This document shows positions 18,283 through 27,307 of a stretch of 64,000 nt of DNA, piece after piece. Origin of the DNA: Fibrella aestuarina BUZ 2 (GTDB taxonomy: Bacteria > Bacteroidota > Bacteroidia > Cytophagales > Spirosomataceae); contig NC_020054.1 in NCBI RefSeq assembly GCF_000331105.1, positions 310,001-374,000 on the forward strand. The letters run 5' to 3'. The position numbers were made by a program, and so were the translations under genes. The number at the start of each line of letters is the position of its first letter. Positions within the stretch are counted from its first letter, which is position 1. Below the pieces are notes generated by a model that saw only the letters and a list, made by a program, of their open reading frames with translations, was not told the origin of the DNA and searched no databases.

Positions 18283-19050
18283 ATGAACCAAGAACGCAGT
18301 AAAGCTGCCCGGCAAGTTGCCGTTGCACTTGGTGTAGGCCTGATTCTCGGCGTTTCGACTCCGACGCTTGCGCAGGATTGGATTGGCCCGACGCCCATGG
18401 ACTACGCCAATATGACTATGAACACGACGAACACCGCCATCATGAATTATCAGATTGAGCGGATGACGGGCGCCGATAAGCTGAAAAAGTCGCGCAGCAA
18501 GACTACCACGTCACGCTCGAATCGCATCGTATCCCCGGCTACGTATACCTACACCGCGACCGATGCCCAGAAGGCGTCGGTGCTGAACGGATACATTCAG
18601 GCCGTCGCTAAAACGAATGCCGATCTGGCGGCAAAGTTGCGCGAACAATTCACGAAGTACCGCTACGATGCCATCTTCAATGGGCTGCTTTCGGGCACCG
18701 GCCTGGCGACGAACAACCTGGCCGACGTGCTGGCTGCCTATACCGTGCAAAGCTGGATGATTGTCCACAATAAACAGACGGACTTATCGTCGGCTCAGAT
18801 TGCAGGGGTACGGCAGCAGTGGGCCAATGCACTGGCCACCACAAAACTGGCCAACGATGCCTCGGCCCGGACGCGAAACGCCGAAGAGTTAAAAATCAGA
18901 ACGGTGCTGTTAAATGCGGGTTGGAAAGACGCCATGAAAGTGGGGGGGCTACCGGCCTACGGTTCGCTGGTCGACAAGGCGTTTCGTTCGCTGTTCAAAC
19001 TAGATCTGACCGGCCTGACCATTACATCGGCAGGGCTTGTGAAAAAATAA
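18283..19050 (+). CDS. exported protein of unknown function, DUF6683-like
   Basis: 255-residue protein with a signal peptide (about 1-30, ending STPTLAQ). The mature part is Ala/Thr-rich and helical, with phrases such as GLATNNLADVLAAYTVQSWM (about 145-165) that remind me of the DUF6683 family; the assignment is from memory and should be treated as tentative. I chose the ATG at 18283 because it gives the signal peptide; the reading upstream overlaps dedA. It lies 77 nt after dedA and ends at a strong bidirectional terminator. Confidence 0.75.
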   Translation: MNQERSKAARQVAVALGVGLILGVSTPTLAQDWIGPTPMDYANMTMNTTNTAIMNYQIERMTGADKLKKSRSKTTTSRSNRIVSPATYTYTATDAQKASVLNGYIQAVAKTNADLAAKLREQFTKYRYDAIFNGLLSGTGLATNNLADVLAAYTVQSWMIVHNKQTDLSSAQIAGVRQQWANALATTKLANDASARTRNAEELKIRTVLLNAGWKDAMKVGGLPAYGSLVDKAFRSLFKLDLTGLTITSAGLVKK

Positions 19051-19097
19051 GGCGCTAGTTCAACGGACCTGGTCCCCGAGCTGCCAGTGTATCAGCC

Positions 19098-19133
19098 AAA
19101 AGGGCCTCGACACGCTTGTGTCGAGGCCCTTTT
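19098..19133. terminator. bidirectional rho-independent terminator
   Basis: A perfect 16-bp stem, AAAAGGGCCTCGACAC against GTGTCGAGGCCCTTTT, with a GCTT tetraloop. It stands between the convergent exported-protein gene (+) and the RND outer-membrane channel gene (-), and its A/T ends serve both directions. Confidence 0.93.
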
Positions 19134-19181
19134 GGGTTTCATAGTCATCCAGCAACCCGGACCTGTTGCGTTTGGCCACCT

Positions 19182-20630
19182 TTAGAAATCACCGCCCAGT
19201 GCGCGCAGCAGGGCCACTACGTATTGCACTTCCTGGCTGCGTAGCTGAACGGCCTGCTGTTCGGCGGATAGTACCGTCCGCTGGGCATCGAGCACTTCCA
19301 GGTACGTTGTGAACCCTTTCACATACAGTTCCCGGTTGTACTGTTCGGTGGTGCGGGCCAGCGCGACGGTCTGGTTTTGCAGGCCCAGTTGCTCGCGCAG
19401 GTACGTCAGGTTGTCCAGTGCCGTTTCGGCTTCGCGCTGGGCGACCTGCAGCGTCTGCTCATACACCTGCTGACTCGTGCGGGTTTGCTGCTTCGAGAGC
19501 GCGACGGTTTCGCGGTTACGGCGCCCTTCATAGAGCGGCACCGATGCGTTGACGCCCAGCAGGTACGTAGCACTAGTCGGCACAAACCACGACGCGATCT
19601 GTCCTGACAGTACACCGCCCGACCCTACCAGCGTAACACGCGGCTGCGTACTCGCCTGCTGCACCAATAGCTGGGCATCGGCCACCTGGATCGCACGTTC
19701 GGCCTGCAACAGATCCGGCCGACGACGGAGCAGATCGGGCGGAATGTTGGCGTAGGGGAAGGTAGGCACTGAAGCAGGCAACGTACCTGTGGCCAGATTG
19801 AACGTAGCCGGGTCCTGCGCCGTTAGCTGCGCCAGCGCATTGACCAGTTCGACCCGCGCCCGTTGCAGACCAGCGATCTGTACGCGCAGTTGCGCCAGAT
19901 CGGTTTCGGCCCGCTGCACATCAATCTGGTTGACCAGCCCCACCCGAAAACGCTCGCGGACGATGCGCACGGTTGAATCGCGGGCGGCAATGTTGCGTTG
20001 GAAAACGGCTTGCTCCGCTTCGTTGCCCCGGATGAGGTAATACGTTCGGGCAATATCGGCGGCAAGCGTAAGGCGCAGCGCATTCAGGTCGGCCTCAAAC
20101 GACTGTGCCTGCAACTGCGCCACCGTAACGCCCCCCCGAATACGCCGGAACACGTCGAGTTCCCAGCTGGCATCGACCGGCAGCAACTGAAACGTATTGA
20201 GTTGAAACCGCGGCAGCCGATCGGTGGCCGTTGGGATGGCCACGGGGCGGTGCTCCGAAAGGCTCTGCGTGGTGATGAGCGCGCTGCTGCGGATGGATGG
20301 TTGCAGAAACGACTGCGCAATCCGAATGCGTCCCCGCGACTCTTCGATGCGGCTCACAGCGGCGCGCAGGTTGGGGCTGTTGGTCAGGCCCAGTTGCACC
20401 AGATCAGCTAGAATGGGATCGCTGAAACGCAGTACGCCGCTGGTGGGCAGATCAATGGCGGCACTGGCATTGCTGGCGCCGTTCCCGACGGGTACATTGG
20501 CCGCCGTTGCGGGTGCCGAGGGCTGCACGGTTCCGGCACCGGGCTGCAAGGTCACGGCCCCACCGGGCGGCGATACCTGGGCCAATACGGCCGTGCCTGT
20601 TAGCAGAAAAAGTAAAATAAGTCGATTCAT
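19182..20630 (-). CDS. RND efflux outer-membrane channel, NodT/OprM-like
   Basis: TolC-superfamily exit duct of the second RND pump in the window. The 482-residue protein has a signal peptide (about 1-18, AVLAQ), a Pro/Ala-rich stretch to about 50, then two efflux repeats (about 75-260 and 280-475). The PNLRAAVSRIEESRGRIRIA and RPDLLQAERAIQVADAQLLV blocks are typical of NodT-type factors. No lipobox is seen, unlike most OprM proteins. It is last in the minus-strand order pump, DUF952, adaptor, channel, and ends 48 nt from a strong terminator. Confidence 0.9.
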   Translation of the reverse strand: MNRLILLFLLTGTAVLAQVSPPGGAVTLQPGAGTVQPSAPATAANVPVGNGASNASAAIDLPTSGVLRFSDPILADLVQLGLTNSPNLRAAVSRIEESRGRIRIAQSFLQPSIRSSALITTQSLSEHRPVAIPTATDRLPRFQLNTFQLLPVDASWELDVFRRIRGGVTVAQLQAQSFEADLNALRLTLAADIARTYYLIRGNEAEQAVFQRNIAARDSTVRIVRERFRVGLVNQIDVQRAETDLAQLRVQIAGLQRARVELVNALAQLTAQDPATFNLATGTLPASVPTFPYANIPPDLLRRRPDLLQAERAIQVADAQLLVQQASTQPRVTLVGSGGVLSGQIASWFVPTSATYLLGVNASVPLYEGRRNRETVALSKQQTRTSQQVYEQTLQVAQREAETALDNLTYLREQLGLQNQTVALARTTEQYNRELYVKGFTTYLEVLDAQRTVLSAEQQAVQLRSQEVQYVVALLRALGGDF

Positions 20631-20643
20631 AGGTTTCTGTGTG

Positions 20644-20680
20644 TCGTCTGGTCGGTGAGCCTTGTATACTGGTCAGACGA
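20644..20680. repeat. short inverted repeat between adaptor and channel genes
   Basis: TCGTCTGGTC (20644-20653) and GGTCAGACGA (20671-20680) pair at 8 of 10 positions around a 17-nt loop. It is short and may be a chance hairpin or a remnant of the long repeats. Confidence 0.35.
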
Positions 20681-20696
20681 TACGCTACTCATGGCG

Positions 20697-21797
20697 CTAC
20701 GCCGCGCTGGGTTTAGCCGCTTTTTGCTGGCGCAGGCGCACCTTCATCCCATCGCGCAGGCGGTCGTTGGGGTTGGTGATGACGCGCTCGGTACCGGTCA
20801 GGCCGGTGGTTACTTCGATTACGTTACCGTAGTCGCGCCCTAGCTTGATGGCCTGAAAACGCACTTTCATATCGGGCTCCAGAATAGCCACCTGTGCCCC
20901 CTGCGGTGTCATTTTCAGGGCGTTGGCAGGCAGCATTACGCTGGCACCAGCACTACCCCGCGGCGCGAATTTCACCTGCGCGTAGAGCCCCGCCGGGATC
21001 TTACGGCCTGGATTGGCGATTACCACCTCCGTGAGCAGAGTGCGCGAGTCGCTGCTGAGCGAACCAGCTGTACGGGCCACGGTGCCAGTAAGCGTACGGT
21101 TCTGCAATTCGGGAATCTGCACGACGGCGGGCATACCCACGCTGATCTGCTGGAAATACGATTGGGGTACGTCGACAAACACCCGCAAGCGATCGAGTTG
21201 GGCGAGCGTGTACATGGGTTGCGGGCTTGTTGGCGAAATCAGGTCGCCTACTTCGACGCCCCGCGTGGTGATGATACCCGTAAACGGCGCCCGGATTTCC
21301 TGCAACCCCCGCACCGACTGAAACCGGCGCAGGTTGGCTTCGGCTACCTGCACGGCGGCGCGGCGGTTGTCGATATCCTGCTTCGAGATGGCCCCAGCCA
21401 GCGTCACGCTCGTTACACGGGCGAGGTTCGTTTGGGCTAGATCCAGGTCGGCGCGGGCGCGGGCGATGTCTTGCTCAATTTCAGGTACGTCGAGCAAAGC
21501 CAGCACCTGCCCCTGCCGAACGGTATTGCCAATGTCGGCTGTCCGCTTGCGCACAAACCCCTGCGAACGGGCGCGGATGGGTGTTTCCATGAACGGCCGG
21601 ATCTGGCCCGGCAACGTCAGGCCGGTGGAGTCGGTACCTTGCCGGAGGGGTACGGCGTTCACGATCAGCTCGCGGGTACGTTCGGCTTCGGCCTCGGCGC
21701 GAAGTTCCTGCTGGTTTTTGATGCGCGGCAGCACGCCCACAAAGACAAACAGCGCCACCAAGCCGAGGGGAATCAGGAAGAGGAGTAATCGTTTCAT
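20697..21797 (-). CDS. RND efflux periplasmic adaptor (HlyD/AcrA-like)
   Basis: Membrane-fusion subunit of the second RND pump, 366 residues from the ATG at 21797 (MKRLLLFLIPLGLVALFVFV), which gives an N-terminal membrane anchor rather than a lipobox. The lipoyl halves are visible as GNTVRQGQVLALLDVPEIEQ and EIRAPFTGIITTRGVEVGDL around a short alpha-hairpin (about 95-150). Beta-barrel and C-terminal domains follow. A longer in-frame start at 21830 lies in repeat sequence and is unlikely. It is separated from the pump gene by the DUF952 gene and two inverted repeats. Confidence 0.91.
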   Translation of the reverse strand: MKRLLLFLIPLGLVALFVFVGVLPRIKNQQELRAEAEAERTRELIVNAVPLRQGTDSTGLTLPGQIRPFMETPIRARSQGFVRKRTADIGNTVRQGQVLALLDVPEIEQDIARARADLDLAQTNLARVTSVTLAGAISKQDIDNRRAAVQVAEANLRRFQSVRGLQEIRAPFTGIITTRGVEVGDLISPTSPQPMYTLAQLDRLRVFVDVPQSYFQQISVGMPAVVQIPELQNRTLTGTVARTAGSLSSDSRTLLTEVVIANPGRKIPAGLYAQVKFAPRGSAGASVMLPANALKMTPQGAQVAILEPDMKVRFQAIKLGRDYGNVIEVTTGLTGTERVITNPNDRLRDGMKVRLRQQKAAKPSAA

Positions 21798-21814
21798 AGG
21801 ACAGTAGCACCGAA

Positions 21815-21873
21815 GCTCCAGCTTCGGCAATGGCTCGTGCTCGGAGCCGGCTATACATTACCGAAGCTGGAGC
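21815..21873. repeat. inverted repeat, GCTCCAGCTTCGG class
   Basis: GCTCCAGCTTCGGCAATG (21815-21832) pairs with 21856-21873 with one mismatch, and an inner GGCTC/GAGCC stem extends it. The right arm encodes the last four residues (LQLR) of the DUF952 protein. Confidence 0.8.
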
Positions 21874-22169
21874 GTCGGCGTTACAGGTTCCACCGTCACT
21901 ACGGCGTCTTTGTTAAGTACCGCGTAGAGGTGGGGAAAATGTTCGTTATTCGTTGCGGCTTCATAGCGCAGATCACCCGTCAGCTTGTTGGGGTCGACGT
22001 GCAGTACCAGCAGGTCAGGTACGTCGTGGTAGTACCGTTCCAGCACACCCGGCACCTGCTCCGCTGTCGAGAGGTGAATGAACCCCTCCGTGTGCAGGCT
22101 GTCGGCTTCGTAAAGCGGCTCGTCGGCCTGTTTTTCCCAATTTGCGCGGGTCGTAATGTGGTAGATCAT
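21858..22169 (-). CDS. DUF952 domain-containing protein
   Basis: Small cytosolic protein of 103 residues matching the DUF952 family of unknown function. Recognisable phrases are MIYHITTRANWE at the N-terminus and EGFIHLSTAEQV (about 29-40), which give the family its HLS signature, plus LLVLHVDPNKL. I chose ATG 22169 because the upstream ATG at 22181 lies at the edge of the inverted repeat. It interrupts an RND operon and is flanked by inverted repeats on both sides; its C-terminal codons come from one of them. No link to efflux is known. Confidence 0.85.
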   Translation of the reverse strand: MIYHITTRANWEKQADEPLYEADSLHTEGFIHLSTAEQVPGVLERYYHDVPDLLVLHVDPNKLTGDLRYEAATNNEHFPHLYAVLNKDAVVTVEPVTPTLQLR

Positions 22170-22190
22170 AGTAATTGTCATTGGCTACAC

Positions 22191-22283
22191 GTCATCTGGC
22201 TTCGCCGTCATTGATTGTCATTCGTTGTTCGTCAAAGCAACTCGTACGCTTAATGACAATCAATGACGGCAAAGCCAGATGAC
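22191..22283. repeat. intergenic inverted repeat, AATGAC class
   Basis: Arms 22191-22222 and 22252-22283 (32 nt) match with one mismatch (C/T) around a 29-nt spacer. The arms carry GTCATTGATTGTCATT and TGGCTTCGCCGTCATT. The right arm ends in the stop codon of the RND pump gene. Confidence 0.93.
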
Positions 22284-25200
22284 TAGGCATGACTTTTTTT
22301 CTCTTTAGCCAAATAACTGAATACGGTTGGTACAAACAGCAGTGTGGTAAAGGTTGCCAGCAGCAGACCACCGATCACGGCGCGGCCGAGCGGGGCGTTT
22401 TGCTCACCGCCTTCGCCTAGCCCCAACGACATGGGCAACATCCCGATAATCATGGCGATGGCCGTCATCAAAATGGGGCGCAGGCGCGTACGCCCAGCTT
22501 CGAGGGCCGCTTCGTAAGCATTGTTGCCGACGTCGGGCAGGTGGTCTTTGGCGAAACTCACCATCAGGATGGAGTTGGCCGTGGCGACCCCCACGCTCAT
22601 GATGGCGCCCATCAGCGACGGGATACTGAACGTGGTGCCCGTCAGGAAGAGCATCCAGACCATGCCGCAGAGTGCGCCGGGCAACGCCGTAATGATGATG
22701 AACGGGTATTTGAACGACTGGAAATTGACCACCATCAGCAGGTACACCAGCAGAGCGGCAAACAAAATACCGATACCCAGGCGGCTAAAGGCACTTTCCA
22801 TGCTCTCGACCTGCCCCCGGATGGCAATCTTGTTACCCGGCTTGAGTTGGGGTTCAAACTCCTTCGCCAGTTTTTCCAACTCCTTCGCCACCGAACCCAG
22901 ATCGGTGCGTTCCACGGCGGCATACACGTCGTAGGTCGGCTGCGTGTTGACCCGGTTGATGATCTGCGGCGTCGTGCTACGTTTGATTGTCGCTACGTTG
23001 CTGAGCAGTTGCGGCGTAAGCGTCTGCTGGTTGCTGATCAGCGGCGTACGGAGCAGCTTGTCGTAGGAGTCGAGTTGGTAAGGCGGCGTCTGTACGGCAA
23101 TCAGGTAGGGGAAGCCCGTAACCGGATCGGGCCAGAAGTTGGGACGTACCTGCGCGGTGCCGCTGAGCGAGATATTCAGGTTGGTGGCCACGCGCTGTTC
23201 GGTCAGGCCAAACTGGGCAGCCCGCTCCCGATCGACGGTCAGAAATAGTTCGGGCGCATCGAGCACCTGATGCAGGTGCACGTCGACCGTTCCGGGAATC
23301 TGGGCGATCCGCTGCCGAAGTTCCCGCGCAATTTTGAGGTTGTTGCCCCGGTCGAAGCCACTCACCTGCACGTCGATGGGCGAGGTCAGCCCGAAGTTCA
23401 GAATCTGACTGACGATGTCGGCAGCTAAAAAGAAGTAAGTCACGTCGGGCATCTCGTCGCGGAGGCGGCTGCGCAGTTCACGCACGTAATCGTCGGTGGG
23501 GCGATCGCGATCTTCCCGTAGTGAAATCAGCAGTTCGGCATCACCCGCACCGGCGGCGGCATTATCGGTGAAGATGAAGTTGTAGCGCTCCGAGGTGAGC
23601 CCGATGTTGCTGATCACCGATTCGATGGCCGCTTCGGGGATGGTTTCGCGCACTATGGCTTCCGTTTCGGCCGCCACGCGCTCAGTTTCTTCCAGCCGCG
23701 CCCCCACCGGAGCCCGCAGGTGTAGTTTAATCTGCCCGGCATCGACGTGCGGGAAGAAGTCACGACCCACGAACGGCATCATCACCACCGTAACGCCCAC
23801 CATCAGCGCAAACAAGGCTAGCACGGTCTTGCGGTTGTTAAGCGCCCAGGTCAGCCCCTTCATGTAGTTGTTCTGAAAGCGATCAAAGCCGCGGTTAAAA
23901 CGCGCCACGAACGAGTTGGGTGAACCACCGTCGTGCCGCTCATTTCGCAACATCAGATCGGCCATCATTGGCACCAGCGTCCGGGAGAGGATGTACGAGG
24001 CGATCATGGCGAAGACCACGGCCATGGCCAGCGGCCCGAAGAGGAACCGCGCCGGTCCTTCCAGAAAGAGTACCGAGACGAATACGATACAGATCGTAGA
24101 CGTGGCCACGAGCGTGGGCGTGGCAATCTGCGCCGCCCCGACCAGAATGGCTTCCCGCAGCGGCAGGCCCAGTTCTTCATTCCGGTGGATGTTTTCGATG
24201 GTTACCGTGGCATCATCGACCAGAATCCCGATGGCCAGCGCCAGCCCGCCGAGGGTCATGATGTTGAGCGTTTCGCCCAGCAGATAGAGCGTGGTGAGCG
24301 AGGCCAGAATAGATAGGGGAATCGACGTGGCGACGATGAGTGTAGAACGCCAGCTACCCAGAAAGAGCAGAATCATGGCGGCGGTGAGCAGGGCGGCAAT
24401 GATACCCTCGACCACCACGCCTTTGATGGACGCCCGCACAAACACCGACTGATCGAACAGATCGACCAGCCGCAGACCCGACGGCGCCGACGCCCGCACG
24501 GTGGGCAATACCCGGTTTTTGATCTCGTCGACCACGCGGGTGGTTGACGCGTTTCCCGTTTTCACGATGCTCAGCAACACCCCTCGGCTACCGTCCTGCT
24601 TCACCACGTTGGCCTGCACCGCCGAGCCGTCGTGTACGTTGGCGACATCGCGCATGTGGACGGTAGTGCCCCCGACTACTTTGATAGGTACGTCGTTGAG
24701 CGTCGAAATCACGTCGGGTTTGCTGTTGAGGCGTACCGTGTATTCGCGTTCCTGCATCCGTAGCGAACCGCTGGGCAGCGTCAGGTTTTGGGCCGACACG
24801 GCGTTGGTCACGTCTTCGGGCGTAAGGCCGTGCGCCAGCAGTTGCTCCGGCTCCAGATCGACCATGATCTGCCGGGTACGTCCCCCAAAGGGCTGCGACA
24901 TCCGGCTCCCCGACACCGTGGCAATCTGGGGGCGGATGCGCGTAGCGGCGTAGTCGGTGATCTGCGATTCGGTCAGGCTGTCCGACGAGAGGCCCAGTTG
25001 CAGCACAGGTACGTCGGTGGCGTTGTAGCGGACAATGAGCGGGGGCTGCGTGCCGGGCGGCATCCTGACGATGATCGTCTGCGAAATCGCCGCCACCTGC
25101 GCCAGTGCTTCTTCAATCTTGACGGTCGGCTGGAAATAAAGCTTAATGACGGCCGTCCCGTTGTAGGTCTGCGATTCGACCCGCTGAATGTCCGACACGT

Positions 25201-25420
25201 TGTTGATCAGCGAGGTTTCCGAGAAGTTGGTTACCATCTTCTCCATCTCGTTGGTCGACAGGCCCGAATAGCCCCACAGCACCGTCACGACGGGAATGTT
25301 GATGCGCGGAAAGATATCGGTGGGCATTTGCAGGCTGGCTACCGTCCCCAGAATGAGGATCAGCAGCGCCATCACCGCAATGGTATATTTTTTCTCAAGC
25401 GCAAGGCGTACAATCCACAT
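22283..25420 (-). CDS. RND efflux pump, inner-membrane permease subunit
   Basis: Proton-driven export pump of the AcrB/MexB superfamily, 1045 residues with the normal 12-helix, two-loop layout: TM1 about 12-30, first porter loop to about 335, TM2-6 to about 500, TM7 about 530, second loop to about 870, TM8-12 to the end. The TM4 acids are in AIGILVDDATVTIEN (about 393-408). The N-terminus MWIVRLALEKKYTIAVMALL is typical of this Bacteroidota/Proteobacteria subgroup; the substrate is unknown. It heads the minus-strand cluster with DUF952, adaptor and channel genes. Confidence 0.94.
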   Translation of the reverse strand: MWIVRLALEKKYTIAVMALLILILGTVASLQMPTDIFPRINIPVVTVLWGYSGLSTNEMEKMVTNFSETSLINNVSDIQRVESQTYNGTAVIKLYFQPTVKIEEALAQVAAISQTIIVRMPPGTQPPLIVRYNATDVPVLQLGLSSDSLTESQITDYAATRIRPQIATVSGSRMSQPFGGRTRQIMVDLEPEQLLAHGLTPEDVTNAVSAQNLTLPSGSLRMQEREYTVRLNSKPDVISTLNDVPIKVVGGTTVHMRDVANVHDGSAVQANVVKQDGSRGVLLSIVKTGNASTTRVVDEIKNRVLPTVRASAPSGLRLVDLFDQSVFVRASIKGVVVEGIIAALLTAAMILLFLGSWRSTLIVATSIPLSILASLTTLYLLGETLNIMTLGGLALAIGILVDDATVTIENIHRNEELGLPLREAILVGAAQIATPTLVATSTICIVFVSVLFLEGPARFLFGPLAMAVVFAMIASYILSRTLVPMMADLMLRNERHDGGSPNSFVARFNRGFDRFQNNYMKGLTWALNNRKTVLALFALMVGVTVVMMPFVGRDFFPHVDAGQIKLHLRAPVGARLEETERVAAETEAIVRETIPEAAIESVISNIGLTSERYNFIFTDNAAAGAGDAELLISLREDRDRPTDDYVRELRSRLRDEMPDVTYFFLAADIVSQILNFGLTSPIDVQVSGFDRGNNLKIARELRQRIAQIPGTVDVHLHQVLDAPELFLTVDRERAAQFGLTEQRVATNLNISLSGTAQVRPNFWPDPVTGFPYLIAVQTPPYQLDSYDKLLRTPLISNQQTLTPQLLSNVATIKRSTTPQIINRVNTQPTYDVYAAVERTDLGSVAKELEKLAKEFEPQLKPGNKIAIRGQVESMESAFSRLGIGILFAALLVYLLMVVNFQSFKYPFIIITALPGALCGMVWMLFLTGTTFSIPSLMGAIMSVGVATANSILMVSFAKDHLPDVGNNAYEAALEAGRTRLRPILMTAIAMIIGMLPMSLGLGEGGEQNAPLGRAVIGGLLLATFTTLLFVPTVFSYLAKEKKSHA

Positions 25421-25773
25421 GAGGGCGTAGCTGGTTTATGAAAAACGGTGGTTAAGTAAAAGCGCTGACCGCATCTACTTAACCGGCGCTGCCAGTGTAA
25501 GTAAATTTGTATATTTTCAAGAAAATCGATCGAAAATAATCTACCACGCCAACAATTGGTGGGTAAAATTGGTTGCCAGCGAACTAGTTATCCTAACAAG
25601 GAAAGAGGGGAAAGGAAAAATATAATTGTATAATATCAAGAAAGAATTTTAGACGTACTAGCTGTATACCGATTGACTCCTCTTTGAGCCTGATTGTATC
25701 CTGTTACTTTCTTGTAAGAGCTGTGTGTCGATGGGTTATTACAATTAGTTTGTCTGGCTAAAAAAAACAGCAA
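25421..25773. other. A/T-rich intergenic region upstream of the RND pump
   Basis: About 350 nt without a convincing gene. It is clearly A/T-richer than its surroundings and must hold the promoter of the minus-strand RND cluster; I could not place a perfect TAnnTTTG element. No long repeat or ORF with coding character was seen. Confidence 0.6.
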
Positions 25774-25807
25774 AACACCCCGGCTAGCCTAAGCTAACCG
25801 GGGTGTT
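25774..25807 (-). terminator. rho-independent terminator of the YtxH gene
   Basis: AACACCCCGG and CCGGGGTGTT pair, with an added TAG/CTA step inside. An A-rich stretch at 25761-25775 reads as a T-run on the minus strand, so it stops transcription of the minus-strand YtxH gene. Confidence 0.88.
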
Positions 25808-25848
25808 CTTTTCATAACGTTGAGTTGATTGGTGCAAGCTGGGCTATG

Positions 25849-26217
25849 CTAGCCGATATGCAGGGAGCTTTTCGCCTTGTCAACACCTGTCTTTAGCCCG
25901 TCGATCAGGCTATCGGCTTTGTCTTCGGCGTCTTCGCTGTATGTTTTCACTTTGTCTTGAATCTTGTCCTTCGCATCGGCCAATGCCTCGCGGGTGTGAG
26001 CCGTGGTCTTGCGCCACGTTTTTTGCAGTTCGTCAGCTTGGTTTCCCGTAGCCTTGGCGATCTGCCGGCGCAACTTCTTACCTGACTTTGGAGCGAACAG
26101 TAGGCCAATAGCCACACCAGCCACCAGGCCCGTCAAGATACCGGTTGCATAACTGCGGTCACTGCTGATGAGATCTGAGATATAATCTTGGGGGCTTTTG
26201 CGTGATTCGAAATTCAT
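25849..26217 (-). CDS. YtxH domain-containing protein
   Basis: 122-residue protein with one N-terminal membrane helix followed by the YtxH signature GLLFAPKSGKKLRRQIAK (about 38-56). The remainder is a charged amphipathic helix resembling apolipoprotein/LEA-like sequence (KDKIQDKVKTYSEDAEDKAD). YtxH proteins are often general-stress induced; the role here is inferred only. It is monocistronic, with a strong terminator downstream. Confidence 0.88.
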   Translation of the reverse strand: MNFESRKSPQDYISDLISSDRSYATGILTGLVAGVAIGLLFAPKSGKKLRRQIAKATGNQADELQKTWRKTTAHTREALADAKDKIQDKVKTYSEDAEDKADSLIDGLKTGVDKAKSSLHIG

Positions 26218-26563
26218 GGTATTCGTTGAGTGCTAGTGCACAGTGATGGTACGCCTACTCATAAGTCAATATCGTGCCAGAGCAATTGAATAAATACAAT
26301 TGGCTGTCTATTAGCAAGTTGTCGATTCATATTAGTTGATACTCAACCTGGTAGTGTGGGTATTGTTACTCGATTCTGTGGTTTGAGTGGGACAATCACT
26401 GAAACTCATGTTTGTCGACGTCGACCAGCGAATCGCCAATCGAAGGCAACCGAACTGGTACTTAGCAGCGACCCCTCATCCGACCCCTACGCCGCCTGCC
26501 AAGCAACGTTTTGCAACCTCCTGTTGACTGGCGTAGTTTAGTAGCTATAAACAACGCATCGCC
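26218..26563. other. intergenic region between divergent YtxH and lipoprotein genes
   Basis: About 345 nt holding two divergent promoters. TTGACT (26524) and TATAAA lie about 16 nt apart upstream of the plus-strand gene and look like a generic sigma-70 pair, but not like the Bacteroidota consensus. A 61-codon ORF here has no coding character. No inverted repeat was found. Confidence 0.5.
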
Positions 26564-27205
26564 ATGACACCCACTCGGCAATCTTCTTTGATCCGGCGTG
26601 TAAAAGACATCACGCTGGGGGCTACGCTTTCCCTGACGCTGCTCGGGGGCGCGGCGGTTACGCTGCAAAGCTGCGGCAATAACGACGACCGCGCTAAGGG
26701 CGACTACGACGATGGGGCGGGTGGTGATGTCGTTACTTACAAAAAAGGCGTGCGGTCAGTGATCACCGAAACGACGCCAGGTGAGTTCAAAATTACCGAT
26801 GAGGTGGAAGCGGACCCCAGTCAGTCGGGGGCGATCGTGAAGTACCGCGATGGGCATTCTGATACGCTGAGTGTGGAAGCCGCCCGCCGACTGGTGCAGA
26901 ATGACCCATCGACGAAGCAATATTTCAATAACCCGAACCAGTATGGCAGCTACCACCACAACGGGCTGGCCAACGCGCTGCTGTGGGGCGGTCTGGGCTA
27001 CATGCTGGGCCGCAACAGTGCCAATTATAACGAACAGCGCTACAGTTCGGGCTTTTATACCAACTCCAACCTTTATAACCGGTCGCAGCAGTTGGGCCGT
27101 ACCATTACCTCGTCGCGGGTGGTGACGAGCCGCCCCAGCGGTGGACGAAGCGGTTTCTTCCGCAGCCGGAGCGGTGGCGGCTTCAGCCGGGGTTTTGGGG
27201 GGTGA
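26564..27205 (+). CDS. putative lipoprotein with Gly-rich C-terminus, unknown function
   Basis: I do not recognise the family. The 213-residue product has an N-terminal hydrophobic segment and a possible lipobox (TLQSCG, Cys about 37), preceded by an unusually long basic n-region (MTPTRQSSLIRRVKDITLGA). A hydrophobic Gly segment (LANALLWGGLGYMLGRN) lies at about 136-152. The C-terminus is Ser/Arg/Gly-rich and ends GGGFSRGFGG, a pattern seen in several small Bacteroidota envelope proteins. It converges with the sugar isomerase gene across a near-perfect inverted repeat. Confidence 0.72.
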   Translation: MTPTRQSSLIRRVKDITLGATLSLTLLGGAAVTLQSCGNNDDRAKGDYDDGAGGDVVTYKKGVRSVITETTPGEFKITDEVEADPSQSGAIVKYRDGHSDTLSVEAARRLVQNDPSTKQYFNNPNQYGSYHHNGLANALLWGGLGYMLGRNSANYNEQRYSSGFYTNSNLYNRSQQLGRTITSSRVVTSRPSGGRSGFFRSRSGGGFSRGFGG

Positions 27206-27212
27206 GAAACTA

Positions 27213-27303
27213 CGTTCAACGTTCAATGTCCAAGGTTCAATGTAACTGACGTGCCATACTGAGACGTCAGCTACATTGAACCTTGGACATTGAACGTTGA
27301 ACG
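27213..27303. repeat. intergenic inverted repeat, TTCAATGT class, 40-nt arms
   Basis: Arms 27213-27252 and 27264-27303 (40 nt) match with a single A/G difference around an 11-nt loop. The words CGTTCAACGTTCAATG and CCAAGGTTCAATG are visible. It lies between convergent genes, 4 nt from the stop of the isomerase gene, and would be a very stable hairpin in either transcript. Confidence 0.95.
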
Positions 27304-27307
27304 CTAT

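Noticed and set aside
26356..26541. 61-codon ORF in the gap before the lipoprotein gene
   Set aside because: Non-coding character, no motif; the gap looks like promoter DNA.
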